The translations under genes were made by a program, and so were the position numbers. Positions 48,942 through 64,000 of a DNA stretch of 64,000 nucleotides are shown piece by piece. The DNA is from Raphanus sativus (taxonomy: Eukaryota > Streptophyta > Magnoliopsida > Brassicales > Brassicaceae). Position 1 is the stretch's first letter, and every line of letters begins with the position of its first letter. The DNA lies in the NCBI RefSeq assembly GCF_000801105.2, contig NC_079512.1, positions 25,189,848-25,253,847 of the forward strand, written 5' to 3'. The notes below the pieces were generated by a model, which saw only the letters and a program-made list of their open reading frames with translations, was not told the DNA's origin and did no database searches.

Positions 48942-49362
48942 GGAGCAAGAAACACATGTTTTTAGGCTTCTTTTTTTTAAAAAAAAATCTCAGTGTTTGT
49001 TCTTCTTATGTTTTTAGTGTCTCTTCATTCATTTGTGTTTCAGTGTTGAATGTTAAAATGTCGTGTGACTAATAAAACCCACTAAACTGTTCATTTCTAT
49101 TATTAATTAGCATCCTATTTAGTTTCAGTAAGGTTGAAAAAAAAACACAGAAGTAACTAATAAACCGGAAATTAGGGTTGAACAAGATCCTAATAACAAG
49201 CCAAATAACTCAGTCTTATACTACGACTTAGCCAATGAGGACAGTTTTAAAAGGATAAGTGGCTATTTAGTAGTGTCATCTTTGTTTTATTAGCACTAGA
49301 GTGTAGACTTTCTTCTCAAAACAAAACACATCTCAGTTTTTACTATCTCAGATATCAAAAAG
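48942..49362. other. Short intergenic region
   Basis: 3' UTR of GDSL copy 2 and upstream region of the subtilase. No other feature seen. Confidence 0.5.
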
Positions 49363-52539
<3,177 letters not shown>

Positions 52540-52793
52540 AGAGAGAGAGCTTTTGTTAATCACCGTTTGTTTTTAAATTTTAGTGTTTGAGTTTTTCTTT
52601 TATTTAATATTAGTGTTGTTGAGCCAATTAAATTTGAACCAAATAGGAAAATAATTAGTGAAAATCTTATTCTATATAAAAAATTCATCCTCAACTCTAA
52701 AAGATTTCACTAAATATCAAATATGGGATCAGAATTTACGAATAATAAAAACTTTGGTTTTTATACTCGGGTAGCTTAACAAGTAATGAAAAC

Positions 52794-52957
52794 AACCGGT
52801 GGCTTAGTGGCGCTTGAGAGATTAAAAATTCAATACGGCGAATCCGGGTTCAAACTCCACCGGCCCAGGAGAAGATCTATCCGTAGGATGCACCTCTATT
52901 TGAGGGTTAGGTCTGTGTCTTTAATAAATCCAGGTTTAACCTTTTTCAGTTAAAAAA
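52794..52957 (+). mobile_element. tRNA-derived SINE with 16-bp TSD
   Basis: The 164-bp body begins with an A box (TGGCTTAGTGG) and B box (GGGTTCAAACTCC). Its tail contains CTATCCGTAGGATGCACCT and ends TTCAGTTAAAAAAA. AACAAGTAATGAAAAC flanks it exactly (52778-52793 and 52958-52973). Confidence 0.94.
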
Positions 52958-53013
52958 AACAAGTAATGAAAACTAATCTGCATATAAATTATATTTAAAG
53001 GTTTTGCTTGGTG

Positions 53014-54170
53014 GACAATAATCATATCATCAAAAAATATCTAGAAAGAGAAAGGGGATCTGTGTTTTGTTCCGGCGTACGGACAGCGCGTGAGCGTCCG
53101 TGCCGTCGCCGGAATCTTCTCTTTTCTTCTTTAATTGTGTCTCTGCTGCTCCTTGTCGCCGTCTCTTACCGAATGCTTTGTCTGAGCTCTGAAGAGACGC
53201 CATCCTTCACGGTGGTTTCTTGTTTGGAGGGAAGACGCATCCGGATGTGATCTATGGCGTGAGAGCGTGGTTTGTATGTTTGGTTCCGGGAGAGGGAGGC
53301 TACCGCAGATCCTTTGACGCCGGCTTTTCCCCAGGAGGTGAAGGTTCAATTACTTTCACCGACGCCGGTTTGAGTTCCCGAGAAGGGGAGGCTTTCTATG
53401 CTCCGTCTTCGTCGGTCTTGGCTCCGAAGAATAGAGGCTTATATAGCTCTACCTTGTCGGCTTGGCTCCCGTAATCTATTGGGGTTTTGGTTACTAGTTT
53501 GGTTGTGGTGGTTTCGGATTTGGTCTTTTTAGGTGCTTGCGGTGTTAGTTGGGTTTCGTGGATGAGTTCTGCTTTATGAAAGAGAGCCGTTTCCAGCGGA
53601 AGTTGGTACTGTTCTGTGTGACGATTCTTTCTCGTGGTTTGTGCTCCATAGGTGGCGGATGACATCTCGCTCCGGCGATTGATCTCTCCGATTAAGATTT
53701 CATAAGAGTGAATGTCGACAGCAGTGATGAGAGGGTGGAGATCATGGGCTCCCGGTTTTTACGGTGAGGCATGTCCCTGAAGTAGCCGGTGAGAAGCGTC
53801 TTAGCTCCGACGTTGTGTCTCCCGGTGGTGGTGGCGAAGCGGGCTCGGGTTCCGATCTAGAGAGAGACGTGATTCGGCGTGGAAGGACTGTCGGTGATGG
53901 CGTAGCGGATTAGCGAGGCGTGTGCCTCGCTGGACGAGATTCAAACACGTGTCCTTCGCGTTCTTCATTGCAGAAGCGTGCATCTGACGCGCGTGTTTTA
54001 GGGAAAAACTCCCACTGACAGGTCTCCGGGTTTGGGCCGTGATGGGTCTTTGTTAGTTCAGGCCATTGTTGGGCCTTTTGTTTTTATCTTACTTGGTTGT
54101 TTGTGTGCTCTCCTCTTGGGCTTTTGGGCTTTTTGCCTTTTTAATAAAATAATTTGACGGGAAAAAAAAA
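53014..54170 (+). mobile_element. Long non-coding retroposon, Sadhu-like
   Basis: GTTTTGCTTGGTG at 53001-53013 recurs at 54171-54183. The 1157-bp body between is GC-rich relative to its surroundings and ends in AATAAAATAATTTGACGGG plus a run of A. It has no reverse transcriptase and no long conserved frame. Short frames on both strands look like by-products of GC content. It is too long and lacks A/B boxes for a SINE. Size, poly(A), TSD and absence of coding fit Sadhu-type non-autonomous retroposons of Brassicaceae or an internally deleted LINE; the family name is inference. Confidence 0.72.
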
Positions 54171-54183
54171 GTTTTGCTTGGTG

Positions 54184-55434
54184 AGAGTATTAAGAAATTG
54201 CTTCAAACAGATGAAAAGCAAATCCACTATCGTTAGCTAGTTAGTGTTCGATAGTATAGAAAATATATTTATGGGTCTGTAAAGCCCACAAGATCCAATA
54301 GTACGTTTTATATTGTTTTCCTTCTTTGATACCCAAAAACCTTCCAACTAACATACGCTCAAACTAGTTTTATACTTTTATTATAACTTCAGATCGATAT
54401 CCAAAGTAATAGGTGTGGTCCATTACTGTCAGATTCAATACTCCAACTTTGAATCATAAATGTCAAGCAGGTGGATCCTCGACCAACCGGATTATTAACA
54501 AGATTAACCGACAAATTATTATATATTACAAATAATAACAAATCAGGATTGAATATTAGGAATTTCATTAATTTGTGTTAAGAAACAAATAATGCAAGTG
54601 TTAATGTTCATAGTTTTTAAAGTAATTAAATATCTATAGTTTTTTTTTTTGCCTTCCCAGGCATGGAGAGAAGAGTCTTTTTGACTCTTCCTAAAAAAAT
54701 TACATACTTAATTAGTTAGTAAAAAGGTACCTTTAATCAATTATAGTTCTCATTTTAACACTAGAATACTACATAATTTTTCTGAAAAAAGACATTTCCA
54801 CTATTATTTTCCTCTTTCGTCTTTGATTTCAACCTTTTCCTCAATAAAAGTTCAAAGAGACGAGAGTTTCAGTCCGGGTATCGACATCTAGGTCAAAAGT
54901 GTGATTTCATCAAAGTGTATTCCAACGATAATCTTCTTAATTATAACAGCTTCACTTTCGTAAGCGACTGAAATTTGTATTGGACGTTAGGACTTTGATT
55001 TCTTTTAAGAATAGAAATTTTGTTTTAATTAGATCGATAATCTTCAGGGCAGGAACTAAATCAAGTTAATTAGTTATTTTCAACAACGCAAGTGTTCGAA
55101 CTTGGAATATTAACAGTTCTTTTAGATGGCTAAATGCAGGTTGGTTGTGTTGCCGACACTACACTAGTTCTGTATTTTTTTTTTTTTTTGGACAAACACT
55201 AGTTCTGTATAATACTTTATCGTACGTGGGCAAATCTAACATATGTATCCTTACAAATCATGATTAATGACTTTACCTGGAGCACATTATAACCTTAACA
55301 AAACTGCATTCACAATCAACAAAAAAATCATAAATTTACTTTTGAATCTAAATTAAAACGTGAAACCTTTAGATATCTTAATTATCCACTCACAGACTAC
55401 AAAAAGTTTATTTTTACATTCAGTTGCGAAGAAG
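54184..55434. other. Intergenic, no gene seen
   Basis: AT-rich. It holds a small hairpin GAAGAGTC/GACTCTTC around 54670-54692 and the micro-insertion at 55161-55210. Confidence 0.55.
55161..55210 (-). repeat. Poly(T) micro-insertion with 15-bp direct repeats
   Basis: ACACTAGTTCTGTAT at 55161-55175 recurs exactly at 55196-55210 around a 15-base T run plus GGACAA. Confidence 0.86.
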
Positions 55435-56082
55435 TAGGCACAGATTGGATAGTACCATATTTTTCAGTATTGTGATTTTTTCGTACTTCATAGATATCCG
55501 ATTTTTCGATTTGTTTTGATTCAGAAAAATATGGATATTCAGTTTTTTGGACATTCAGAAAATTTATGAATATTTGAGAATATTCACGAATATTTACGGA
55601 TACCTTGTCTACTTTGTTCAATATAAGCAAATCTACAAAAAACATATATACTTTAAAAAAAATAGATAATATAAAAGATAAACTAAAATCAATGAAACTA
55701 TGAGTTTTATGAATTTTTAAAATTAATAATGTTTTCTTATAAACAAATAATTTAGAAAAATTGTAGTTTTCTCCAAAGATTTTATATTCTCTTAATTTTA
55801 TATTTTATAAGTAATTTTACAAATAAAACTAATAAATTATGTGTTAAAATAAAAATTATATATGATTATACATTTAAAACTCTATATTTAGTTATAGATA
55901 TAAATGTATATGTATATTAGTCAGAACGGATCGGATGTTCGCCTCTAATTTTTTTAGTATTTGTGATTTGCTTTGCTTTTAATGGATATTAATTTTTATT
56001 ATTTGCTTTGATTCTGAGATTACAGATATCCGGATCGAATAACAAATCAAATCAAACTTAACGGATAAAATGTTCAGTCCTA
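55435..56082 (-). mobile_element. Degenerate hAT-type non-autonomous element (older, inverted copy)
   Basis: The left end TAGGCACAGATTGGATA and right end CGGATAAAATGTTCAGTCCTA match the two ends of the 59317-60009 element in reverse orientation. The body repeats GATATCCG/ATATTCG-rich text. No matching target duplication remains. Confidence 0.62.
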
Positions 56083-59000
56083 CATGAGCGTTTGAGTACC
56101 TCGTCATTTATAGATACGACCCATTCGGATATTGTTTTCTTTTGTTTTGAAAAATTATCATGTTCGGGTATTACAAAAAACGGATGGGGTTCGAGTTGGT
56201 TCCTCTTGGATCCGGGTGGGTTTGGGCTTTAACCGAAGTAACCAAACTACTCGATTCAATTCGGGTATTTTTATATCTAAAATACTCAAACTTCTCTTAA
56301 AATAACTGAAAATCCAAAAATACTCAATATATATGGTTTAATTTGTTTTTTTTTTCGAAGTAACCATGAAGTCACTGTTATTTGGGTATTTTGTATCTAA
56401 AAGATCAATTTCTAACTATAAATATCCAAAATAACTAATATATTTGATTTATAATTTTAATTTTAGATATTAATGTTAGTAAAAGTATAATTATAAATAA
56501 TATATATATATATATATATGTATTTATATGTTTGGATATGTTTAGGTATTCGTTCGTTTCTTGGTGCGGGTTAAATTCGATTTCAGTTTTTTCAGATATA
56601 AAAAAAAAGACCTTTTTAGATGTTTTGGCAAGATCTACCGAATTCGGTAACCTTATTTTCAGATAGGTTATGGGTAAGTATTTCAAGTACGGATATTATG
56701 CCAAATTCTACTTGTGACAAAATACAAATATGACTATGTTAAAATACACAAAGGTTTTGAATGGTAACCAAGTAACGAAAAAAAACATTGATTTCTTTAT
56801 CATTCCTAAAAAATCACCATTTACAAGAAATACAATTTTCTTTTTATTATTCTTTGTTTTTAAAAGAAAAAAAATTGATAAGGACCAAAAATTCATTCTC
56901 ATTCTTACCACTTTATTCCTATATATTTCTTTCTTATTTGTTTCTTATGTTTCTAAAAAGGTCACCGGTTGGAGCCAAAAGTTAATACGATTCTAGAAAA
57001 AGGTTGAAATTTATACTTCTCAACTGTTGATATGTGATTGTAAACTCGTAACTATAGCGAACAATTAGAAATAATAGATTAGTTACAGGGATGACTGATA
57101 GCAAAGATAACCATTGCGGATACTTAATATTAGAGATTACCCGTAAATGGGGTCAAGGAGTTATTAATCCCTTTGATACGATAAGCAAGCTTCTATTCTC
57201 TTTGTCTTTTTCCGTGTGATAAAATCATAAAATATACATGTATTCATAATGTGCTGGATTATTAACTATTATTAGCCTGTTGATATCATTGGTTTGGCAT
57301 AAGTAACCAATAAACATGTATTACTATATTTTGTAAATATTTCTATTTGAATTTTTAACGGCGCAAGAAAATGATTCCTAAACTATATTCGAGACGGAAT
57401 GATTGATTGAAAACACCATGCTGGTTTTTATGTATGTTTATGTTATGCGGTCTCTACAACGAAATAATTGGCCATTTGTTAGTCTACTGCATTTTTTTTT
57501 TTTTGTAAAAAGTCTACTGCATTTTTCTCGAGAGGTTAACTTTAGGCATCGAGATGTTTCATGGTTGTCAAGCTACCATATGTGAGGTATGACGTGAAAG
57601 AACAATTAAACCATTTTTTATCACAATATGAAAGCTGCTTAACAAAATGGACAAACTGTGGAGCTAATAAGATGTAGTGTCGTAGCAACACGACAAATAG
57701 TGATATCATAGCGGTTTGAATATGAAAATTGTAGTAAAACAGTACTAATCCATGGAGATTATTTGAAATATAGAAGTAGGTTTTGTTTCCTTATAAAACC
57801 AATCAATTTTTAAACATCATATGCTATATACACGTATATAGTATATGATGTTTTTTTTTGTGCAGTTTCCTTACGTCATCTCTTTCTCGTTTATGTAATG
57901 CATCCGCTATAAAACTGGTGCCAACAAAATGGTAAAGTTCAGACATCAATCATCTATTTTTTTTTATCATTAGTCATCAGATAATGTCTGTGAAAGTTTT
58001 GAATTATAAAAGAAACTAGTTACAAAGAGTAATTCTCTTATAAGAAGATTATATAGTGTATATATATATTCTATGGACAAATCTTCACAAGATCTATAAA
58101 AGGAAAATATTTTTAAAAGGCGATGAAAAAGAGGGGTATGTTTTTCACAAAATTATACATACTGTTAAATTAAATTTAAAAGACATCTTTTTCTTTTGAC
58201 AACTCTTATATTATTTCAACGTTTCTTTTGAATCGGCCAAAGTCCCTTTCTTATTGAATCAGGTTTCTTGTCATATAGAGCTTCTCCACCTAATTCTGTT
58301 GTTCGATGTTAATGGCAGACCCTGTTTAATCTTTTGTCATATATACATTAGAAACTTTTTTAATTACACGAAAATTCACATATAGGATTTAACAATACTG
58401 AATACACAATATGTGGGTACTCCAAAAAGAAAAAAGAGGTGAGTCGACAAGAAAATGAAATGACTGAAACTGTGAACCAGCATAATCTAAATGCAATCAA
58501 AACAAATTTTGGACTGAATTATCCTTTAATAACTCAATTGTAATAGATTAATCTGCTAGAAAGAATTCTAGCCACTCAGATATTCCTGATTCAAAATGAC
58601 TATTGAAATTAATATTAAATGTTGTGAATCCAGTTCTGAAAGATACTCATTATGTTTTAGTGTCATTTTGACATTTTTCATGAAAATTAAAAAATTGTAT
58701 AATAGACTAATAAATCGTTATTTAATGTATGTTTAATTAAATGAAAACCTATTAGTTATTCAAATGAGTAAGAAGTAGATTTAAGGTACAAAATTGAAAT
58801 GTAGAATGAACTTATTTTAAAACAAAATAAAAAAACCTAAAATTGCACTTATTTTGAAACATATGGAGTAACATGTTTTAACCATGTACCTCTTGATAAA
58901 AAAAACAGAATTGTAGAAATTCAATCATTTTTTATTTTTAAGCAAAATATCAGTAGTGTATTCATACCATATATACTAGATTTTCATTCCAAACTCACCA

Positions 59001-59308
59001 CTTAAAAAATACTTGTAAAAAAATAAATCACACTACAAAAATTAAAATCACACTAATTAGCATTGATAATTTTATTTTCAATAAACATTTTAATAATAGT
59101 ACCGAAATTATACATGTATTTCACTGAATATATCATATAGCTTGGAATACCAGTTTGTGTATATAATATATACTTTCAGGGTTCCCAAAAGCATGCATCC
59201 ATCGTTTCAGACCTTCCATCAACATGGGCCTTCGCACTATAACCTCTTTACGTTTCTTTTCGATTCCTTCTTTTTTTTGTCATCTATTAGATTATCAAAC
59301 CTTCTTGT
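56083..59308. other. AT-rich region, no gene
   Basis: About 56095-56700 is a degenerate repeat rich in TTCGGGTATT and ATACTCAAA motifs, related to the block at 63535-64000. A (TA)n tract lies at about 56500-56520. The rest shows no coding signal or structured RNA that I can support, apart from the micro-insertion at 57481-57526. Confidence 0.5.
57481..57526 (-). repeat. Poly(T) micro-insertion with 16-bp direct repeats
   Basis: AGTCTACTGCATTTTT at 57481-57496 recurs exactly at 57511-57526 around TTTTTTTTGTAAAA. Confidence 0.84.
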
Positions 59309-59316
59309 CTTCTTAC

Positions 59317-60009
59317 TAGGGCTGGGCATTTTATCCGTTAAATTTGATTCGATTCGTTATCCGTTGCTATTCGATTCGAAAATTCCGAATATTCGTAAGC
59401 TTTCGAAGCAAAGCAAATACTAAAATTCAATATCCGTCAAAATCGAAGCAAATCACAAATATTAAAATTTTGGGAAGCGAATATCCGATCCGATCCGTCA
59501 ATATATAAATACATGTATATTTTGATTATATTTAAAGTTTTAAATGTATAAAATTATATAATTATTATTCTAATATATTATTTGATAGATTCTATCCATA
59601 TTATTACTTATATAAAAGTATTACATAAAAGGAAGAGAAAATATTTACGATAATTATAATTTTTTTTTAAGTTTTGTGTTATTATAATTTTAACTAAGTT
59701 TAAAAATTTACAAAATATGAAGATTCATTGCTTTTTTTAATTTTTATCTTTTATATCATGCAAAAAATATATTTTACAAAACAAATTTGTATCAAATTTT
59801 TAAGATTATTTGTATTAATCAAAACAAATGAGAGATCCGTAAGTATCCGCGAATATCCGCAAATATCTATTTATTTTCCGGATATCCGTTTTTCCGAATA
59901 TCCGTATTTTTCCGAAGCAAAGCAAATCGAAAAATCAGATATCCGTAACATTCGAAGCAAATCACAAATACCTTCAAAAACCCGAATATCCGATCCGTGC
60001 CCAGGCCTA
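59317..60009 (+). mobile_element. hAT-type non-autonomous transposon with 8-bp TSD
   Basis: The ends TAGGGCTGGGCA and TGCCCAGGCCTA are terminal inverted repeats (11 of 12 match). CTTCTTAC flanks both sides exactly (59309-59316 and 60010-60017), the 8-bp duplication expected of hAT transposition. The 693-bp body is AT-rich with many GATATCCG/CGAATATTCG motifs and has no transposase. Confidence 0.88.
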
Positions 60010-60017
60010 CTTCTTAC

Positions 60018-61440
60018 AAGAGTTATGAAAAGAAAAGCAGAAATGAACTAAGAAAAGGGACCCCACATTCTTGTCGACATCCATCAATGTACCCCTCTTA
60101 TCAAACATCGACTATAAGCCAATACACATTTTTTTTAGCTGAAATCCAATACACCTTTCTTTTCTTTTTTGTAACTTACACCTTTCTTTCTTTATTTTTT
60201 CTTCCAAAATTTATGTTCTCGCCGCTTCCGCTTCGCATAAGATGATTGCGGTATGTAGAGAGATATATTTCACGAGAATAAGAATTTTGGATTAGAAATA
60301 TAAATCCTACATCAATTATTACTTTTGCTTATAATTTTGCAGCTTTCACAACTATTTTATGATCAGTTATGTTTTAGTTTTCCCTTCTCTCTTAGTTTAT
60401 GAATACATTATTCACGATCAATTTGGTTTCCAGTTTGGTTAGGTTCGACTATTCAACCAAATACCAGCTTTTTCTCTATCTCAAGAGATTGTCGATTTTT
60501 CTTATGTGTTTTTCTGAAAACTCCAGTTGGTTTGCCCATAGGAGCATTTCTTATATGTTTTACGAATTGGTTCTTATTTACAAAGGAAAAGGAAACTGTT
60601 TTACTTCATAGAGACTACTTCATATACTTAAATAGTTCTTCATATACTAGAAAACAATCTAAAATAAAGAAAATAACTGATGTGGAGCAATAATGGTGGA
60701 TATTTTACAGAACACTGTGTCTGTACATGTATGTACATTGCATGGATCGAACGTCTACCTACGTGAAAAGCAAGTCATCAGGTCTGACCACTCTGAGATT
60801 CAGACTCTCATTAATATTTTCCTCTTTATAATATATTTCATTGGCTTCTCAAGAATTATAATACATTTTTAAGAAATCATTATTTGATCTATTTAATAAT
60901 TTGTAATGTAATTGTTTTATTTCTCGGCCTTAATACAAAGACTGAGTGAGCAAGGCTGAGATTCTTCTGTTCAGCATGTTTCCCTTATTACGAACTCTCT
61001 TCTCTATTCTTCTTACAGCCTTACAGTTACTATACACTGTTCACGATTCCATCACTGTCTACGTACTTCGATTTTTATATTTAAAACCGAGTCTCTGCAA
61101 TATTATGAATTGATTGTGCATCTCTCTCTCCAGCAGTTAACACCTCGTTATATATAATAGTATTTTTTTTCGAACGGCATAAGATGATATAATAGTATAA
61201 CATTAGTTATGTATATGTTGCTTTTGTTTGTCATTGACTCCATTCTAGGAAATAATTACTTATTCACTTATTAATTTCTCTTAAAATAAATCCAAAGTTA
61301 TCATTATGAATTTGTCGGCATATAGCTATTATGTCAAATATTCTGAAGTAAACTTATATTCGTGATTTTTTGGTACCGTGGTCCACAACTTTGTGATCAA
61401 GAATGTCTTTCATTTTTATTTTCTGAACGATATGATTGCT
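60018..61440. other. Intergenic, micro-insertions only
   Basis: No gene seen. Short direct repeats surround T runs at about 60119-60154 (CCAATACAC), 60150-60190 (TACACCTTTCTTT, insert ending GTAACT) and 61152-61198 (ATATAATAGTAT around a T run plus CGAACGGCATAAGATG). Confidence 0.55.
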
Positions 61441-61451
61441 GAGAATTATAT

Positions 61452-61669
61452 ATTTTTTTTTTAAATAAAAGGATTAAATCCGGATCTATTAAAAACACAT
61501 ACCTAATCTCCGAGTGGAAGTACAACCCACGGATAGATTCTCTTCTAGGCATTCAAATGAGCCGAAAATTAATAGCTTATATCCGTGTGGTCGGTGGGGT
61601 TTGAACCCGGATTTGTCATATTGGGTTTTACTTCTTTCAAGCACTACTAGGCCACCATCATCGGTTTGA
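61452..61669 (-). mobile_element. tRNA-derived SINE, minus strand
   Basis: Reading the minus strand gives A box TGGCCTAGTAGTG and B box CGGGTTCAAACCCC, then a tail ending in an A run (T run at 61453-61462). Imperfect flanking repeats GAGAATTATAT (61441-61451) and GAGAACTATAT (61670-61680) fit a TSD with one change. Confidence 0.82.
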
Positions 61670-61680
61670 GAGAACTATAT

Positions 61681-64000
61681 TTTCTGATTCATACACAACA
61701 ACGGAAAGATAGATCTTGTTTGCAAATTAAAGAGAGAGATCTTCAATGATAAAACAAAAATATATTATACAAAAACAGATCATGGTTGAGGCAACTTTCC
61801 CTTTTTTCAATAAAAACCAAAGTTTGCTTTAACGAGAATCATGACATTTTCATATAAAAGAGATCATAGAATATAATGAAAACCGATGGCTAATGTTGTA
61901 AATTTAGGAAATAGTAACTCAGTGTATGTGAATTGAAGTTTATCTTAAGTAAGCCATATATTTTTGGATGTTTCATCTCCCTAGTGAAACTCGTTCAAAG
62001 TGATTTCCTAGAAAAAGTGTACCCTCATATGAATTATACACGTCTTATTAACCATAAAGTACGAATTTTTAACCAATGTAAGAATACAATGGTGATGTAC
62101 AAATGAATAAAGGCCCTACCGCATATATATATATATATATATATATTTCGGGAATTGTTTTTTGCATGTGGAAAATCGACCCATCTTCGTAATCAAAAGA
62201 AAAGAAAAAAAAATATCGACCCATCTTAGCAGTTGTATAGTTTTTTTTCTTTTTGAAAGATTTTAAGATTTTATTCATCATTGATTAGTAGTAGTATAGT
62301 TCATATTTTAATCTTTCAATTTCACTTTCGCGCAAATGCATGCTCCTTCGAAGGCCACCTTTAAGACATCTATTAAGTTATTACATTGAAACGGAAGAGG
62401 ATATATATGAAAACACAAAACCGAGATTTTTGAAAACTTTAGGAAGTGGATATGTGCTAAAACATATATATATATATATATATATTAAAATACAAGACTT
62501 TTTTAAAAAAATTAGGACTAAAATTATATGATTAAATTTCAAATAAAGCATTTATTCATTTATAATAATTTTAAAATTATTTCATATTAAAACTGTGAAA
62601 ATACACATAAATTATGTTTAAAAAAATATATTATATTAATTATATTTAATACTTCATAAATTTATTAACATAATATATTTGAATTATACAATATCTTTAA
62701 TAAAAACTTCAATACATAAAAATAGTTTATAGTATTAGTTTTAATATTCATATTTTTTATTATTTCTATTTCATTACTATTTAATTTAGGATTTTATATA
62801 AATTAAAAATGATAAATTTATATTTTTATTGACTTATGACTATGTGTATAAAAAAAACAAAAGCGTGATTCCTAAACGGAAACATCTTACAACTTGTTTT
62901 AAAGAGAATATTATATAAACATTTTGAAAGTAAGATTCCGTAAATTTCCACAAGATTCCGATTTCGATTCCTATTTCGAAATGAGAAATATACGTCCAAT
63001 GAAGTTTCCGTGCAACCTAACTGCTAACAAATATATTATTTAATTTTAGTCGTTGTTTATATAGATAAATTGTTAGATTTTCTTCAATTTCCTAATTAGA
63101 ATTATGTCAACTAAATATAACTATAGTTGTGTCAGTATCTAAATCAAATATGATTTGAATGTGACTATATTGTGATCTATTGGGAAATAAGAAGAAAATA
63201 AAAATTTAGTAGAAAATTTTTTCTTTTGTATATTTTTTATATTTTCTATACTATAGTCTAAACTGACTTTTGAAATTTATTGTTCAAAGTATTGAAATTA
63301 GTTTTGTTATAAGAAAATCGAGGTGAGTGAAGTATAATTCAAAGAATTAACCTCCTTAATTACAATATTGATAAAATCAAAGGAGATGGAAAAGAAGAAG
63401 CTGATAAGATATCCTTTAATTGAAATTAGATCTTGATCCGTGCAACCGCACGGATATTAATTTTCAGTTTTAGTTTTTATTTATTTATACTAAATAGTAT
63501 ATTTATAATATTTGATCGTTTTATATTGACTAAGATAGGGATGAGTATTTGGGTATCCACTCGAATTCGGTTAAAATCTATTCGGGTTTGAGATTTTTGA
63601 GTTTAAAGACTCTAGCTCTATTTGGGTATTTATAAACTTTGGTTCCGGTCTGATTTGGATCTTTGCGGGTTTGATAACACGTTTAAACTATTTTAAATTT
63701 TTTAAAATTTATATATCTTTAAATATCCTTAAATATAAAAAAATATAACATGTAAATTTAAGTAATGTAAGCTAAAGTACCTAAATTAAAAATTAAAATA
63801 TGTTTAACTTGAATATTTGGATGAAGAATAAATATATATTTTAAGTATTTTTGGTGTTTTGATTATTTTTTATCTACTTTAGATGTTTACTTTTGACTAT
63901 TTTTATATTTCAAATATTTTAAACAACTTAAAATAGCTTATATCTAGGATATTAACTCGAAAAATAGCTAACATATTGAAGTATATAAATATGATTTAAA
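61681..64000. other. AT-rich region to window end, no gene
   Basis: A 13-bp direct repeat ATCGACCCATCTT (62175-62187, 62215-62227) surrounds an A-rich 27-bp insert. (AT)n tracts occur at about 62125-62147 and 62465-62486. A perfect 8-bp stem with a 4-base loop (ATCCGTGC/GCACGGAT) is at about 63436-63455. From 63535 a GGGTATTTGGGTATCC-like degenerate repeat runs off the window. Confidence 0.5.

Noticed and set aside
53008..53983. Several frames on both strands in GC-rich DNA
   Set aside because: They lie inside a retroposon bounded by a TSD and overlap each other; no recognisable domain.

Overview
This is a nuclear chromosome segment from a Brassicaceae plant, most likely Brassica or a close Brassiceae relative. 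Genes are split by short AT-rich introns with GT..AG borders. tRNA genes have eukaryotic form: one carries an intron, and the CCA tail is not encoded. Most recognisable genes follow, from memory, the order near the top of Arabidopsis thaliana chromosome 5, about At5g03415 to At5g03620. Several Arabidopsis neighbours I would expect (a UDP-glycosyltransferase, MED7, RAB8C) are absent, which fits fractionation after the Brassiceae triplication.

Layout. 1-3142 is a decayed L1-type LINE that ends only about 335 bp before the start codon of the E2F partner gene DPB (3477-5635, +). Next are a broken DUF295 organellar gene (5881-6625, -), a bifunctional FAD synthase-like gene with a one-base frameshift (6831-10234, -), a head-to-head pair of Harbinger-type MITEs forming a 1.35-kb inverted repeat (10754-12107), tRNA-Tyr, a RING-WD40 ubiquitin ligase related to RFWD3 (12836-16204, -), tRNA-Phe and a small UPF0729 membrane protein (16622-17588, +). 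A PP2A B' subunit gene with a one-base frameshift (18655-20343, +), a ZAT-type zinc-finger repressor (23846-24664, +), RABC2A (27327-28933, -) and a 5'-truncated EXO70A1 (29398-32295, +) follow. Then comes the phosphate-starvation RNA AT4/IPS2, with its miR399 target-mimic site and MAIP micro-ORF (about 33400-34060, +), two tandem coiled-coil genes related to MATH-CC proteins (-), an RRM gene (-) and a Copia-like solo LTR (39081-39761). Two GDSL esterase/lipase genes in tandem flank an intact intronless RPL10 retrocopy (43346-44008, +). A complete subtilase gene (49363-52539, +) is the last gene. 52540-64000 holds no convincing gene, only SINEs, a Sadhu-like retroposon, hAT-type non-autonomous elements and AT-rich DNA.

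The genes do not form a pathway. Themes are cell-cycle control (DPB), flavin metabolism, DNA-damage ubiquitination, PP2A signalling, exocytosis (EXO70A1, RABC2A), phosphate homeostasis (AT4) and secreted hydrolases (GDSL pair, subtilase).

The least expected signals are: (1) at least ten tiny poly(A)/poly(T) insertions, each flanked by 12-18 bp direct repeats, that look like LINE/SINE insertions keeping little but the tail; (2) an AT4 locus whose MAIP start codon abuts, and shares its G with, one arm of a perfect 16-bp inverted repeat; (3) a 66-bp inverted repeat between introns 1 and 3 of the first GDSL gene; (4) the inverted MITE pair; (5) the RPL10 retrocopy with open frame, poly(A) and target-site duplication. 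Both single-base frameshifts lie beside short homopolymers, so sequencing error must be excluded before calling those genes broken.
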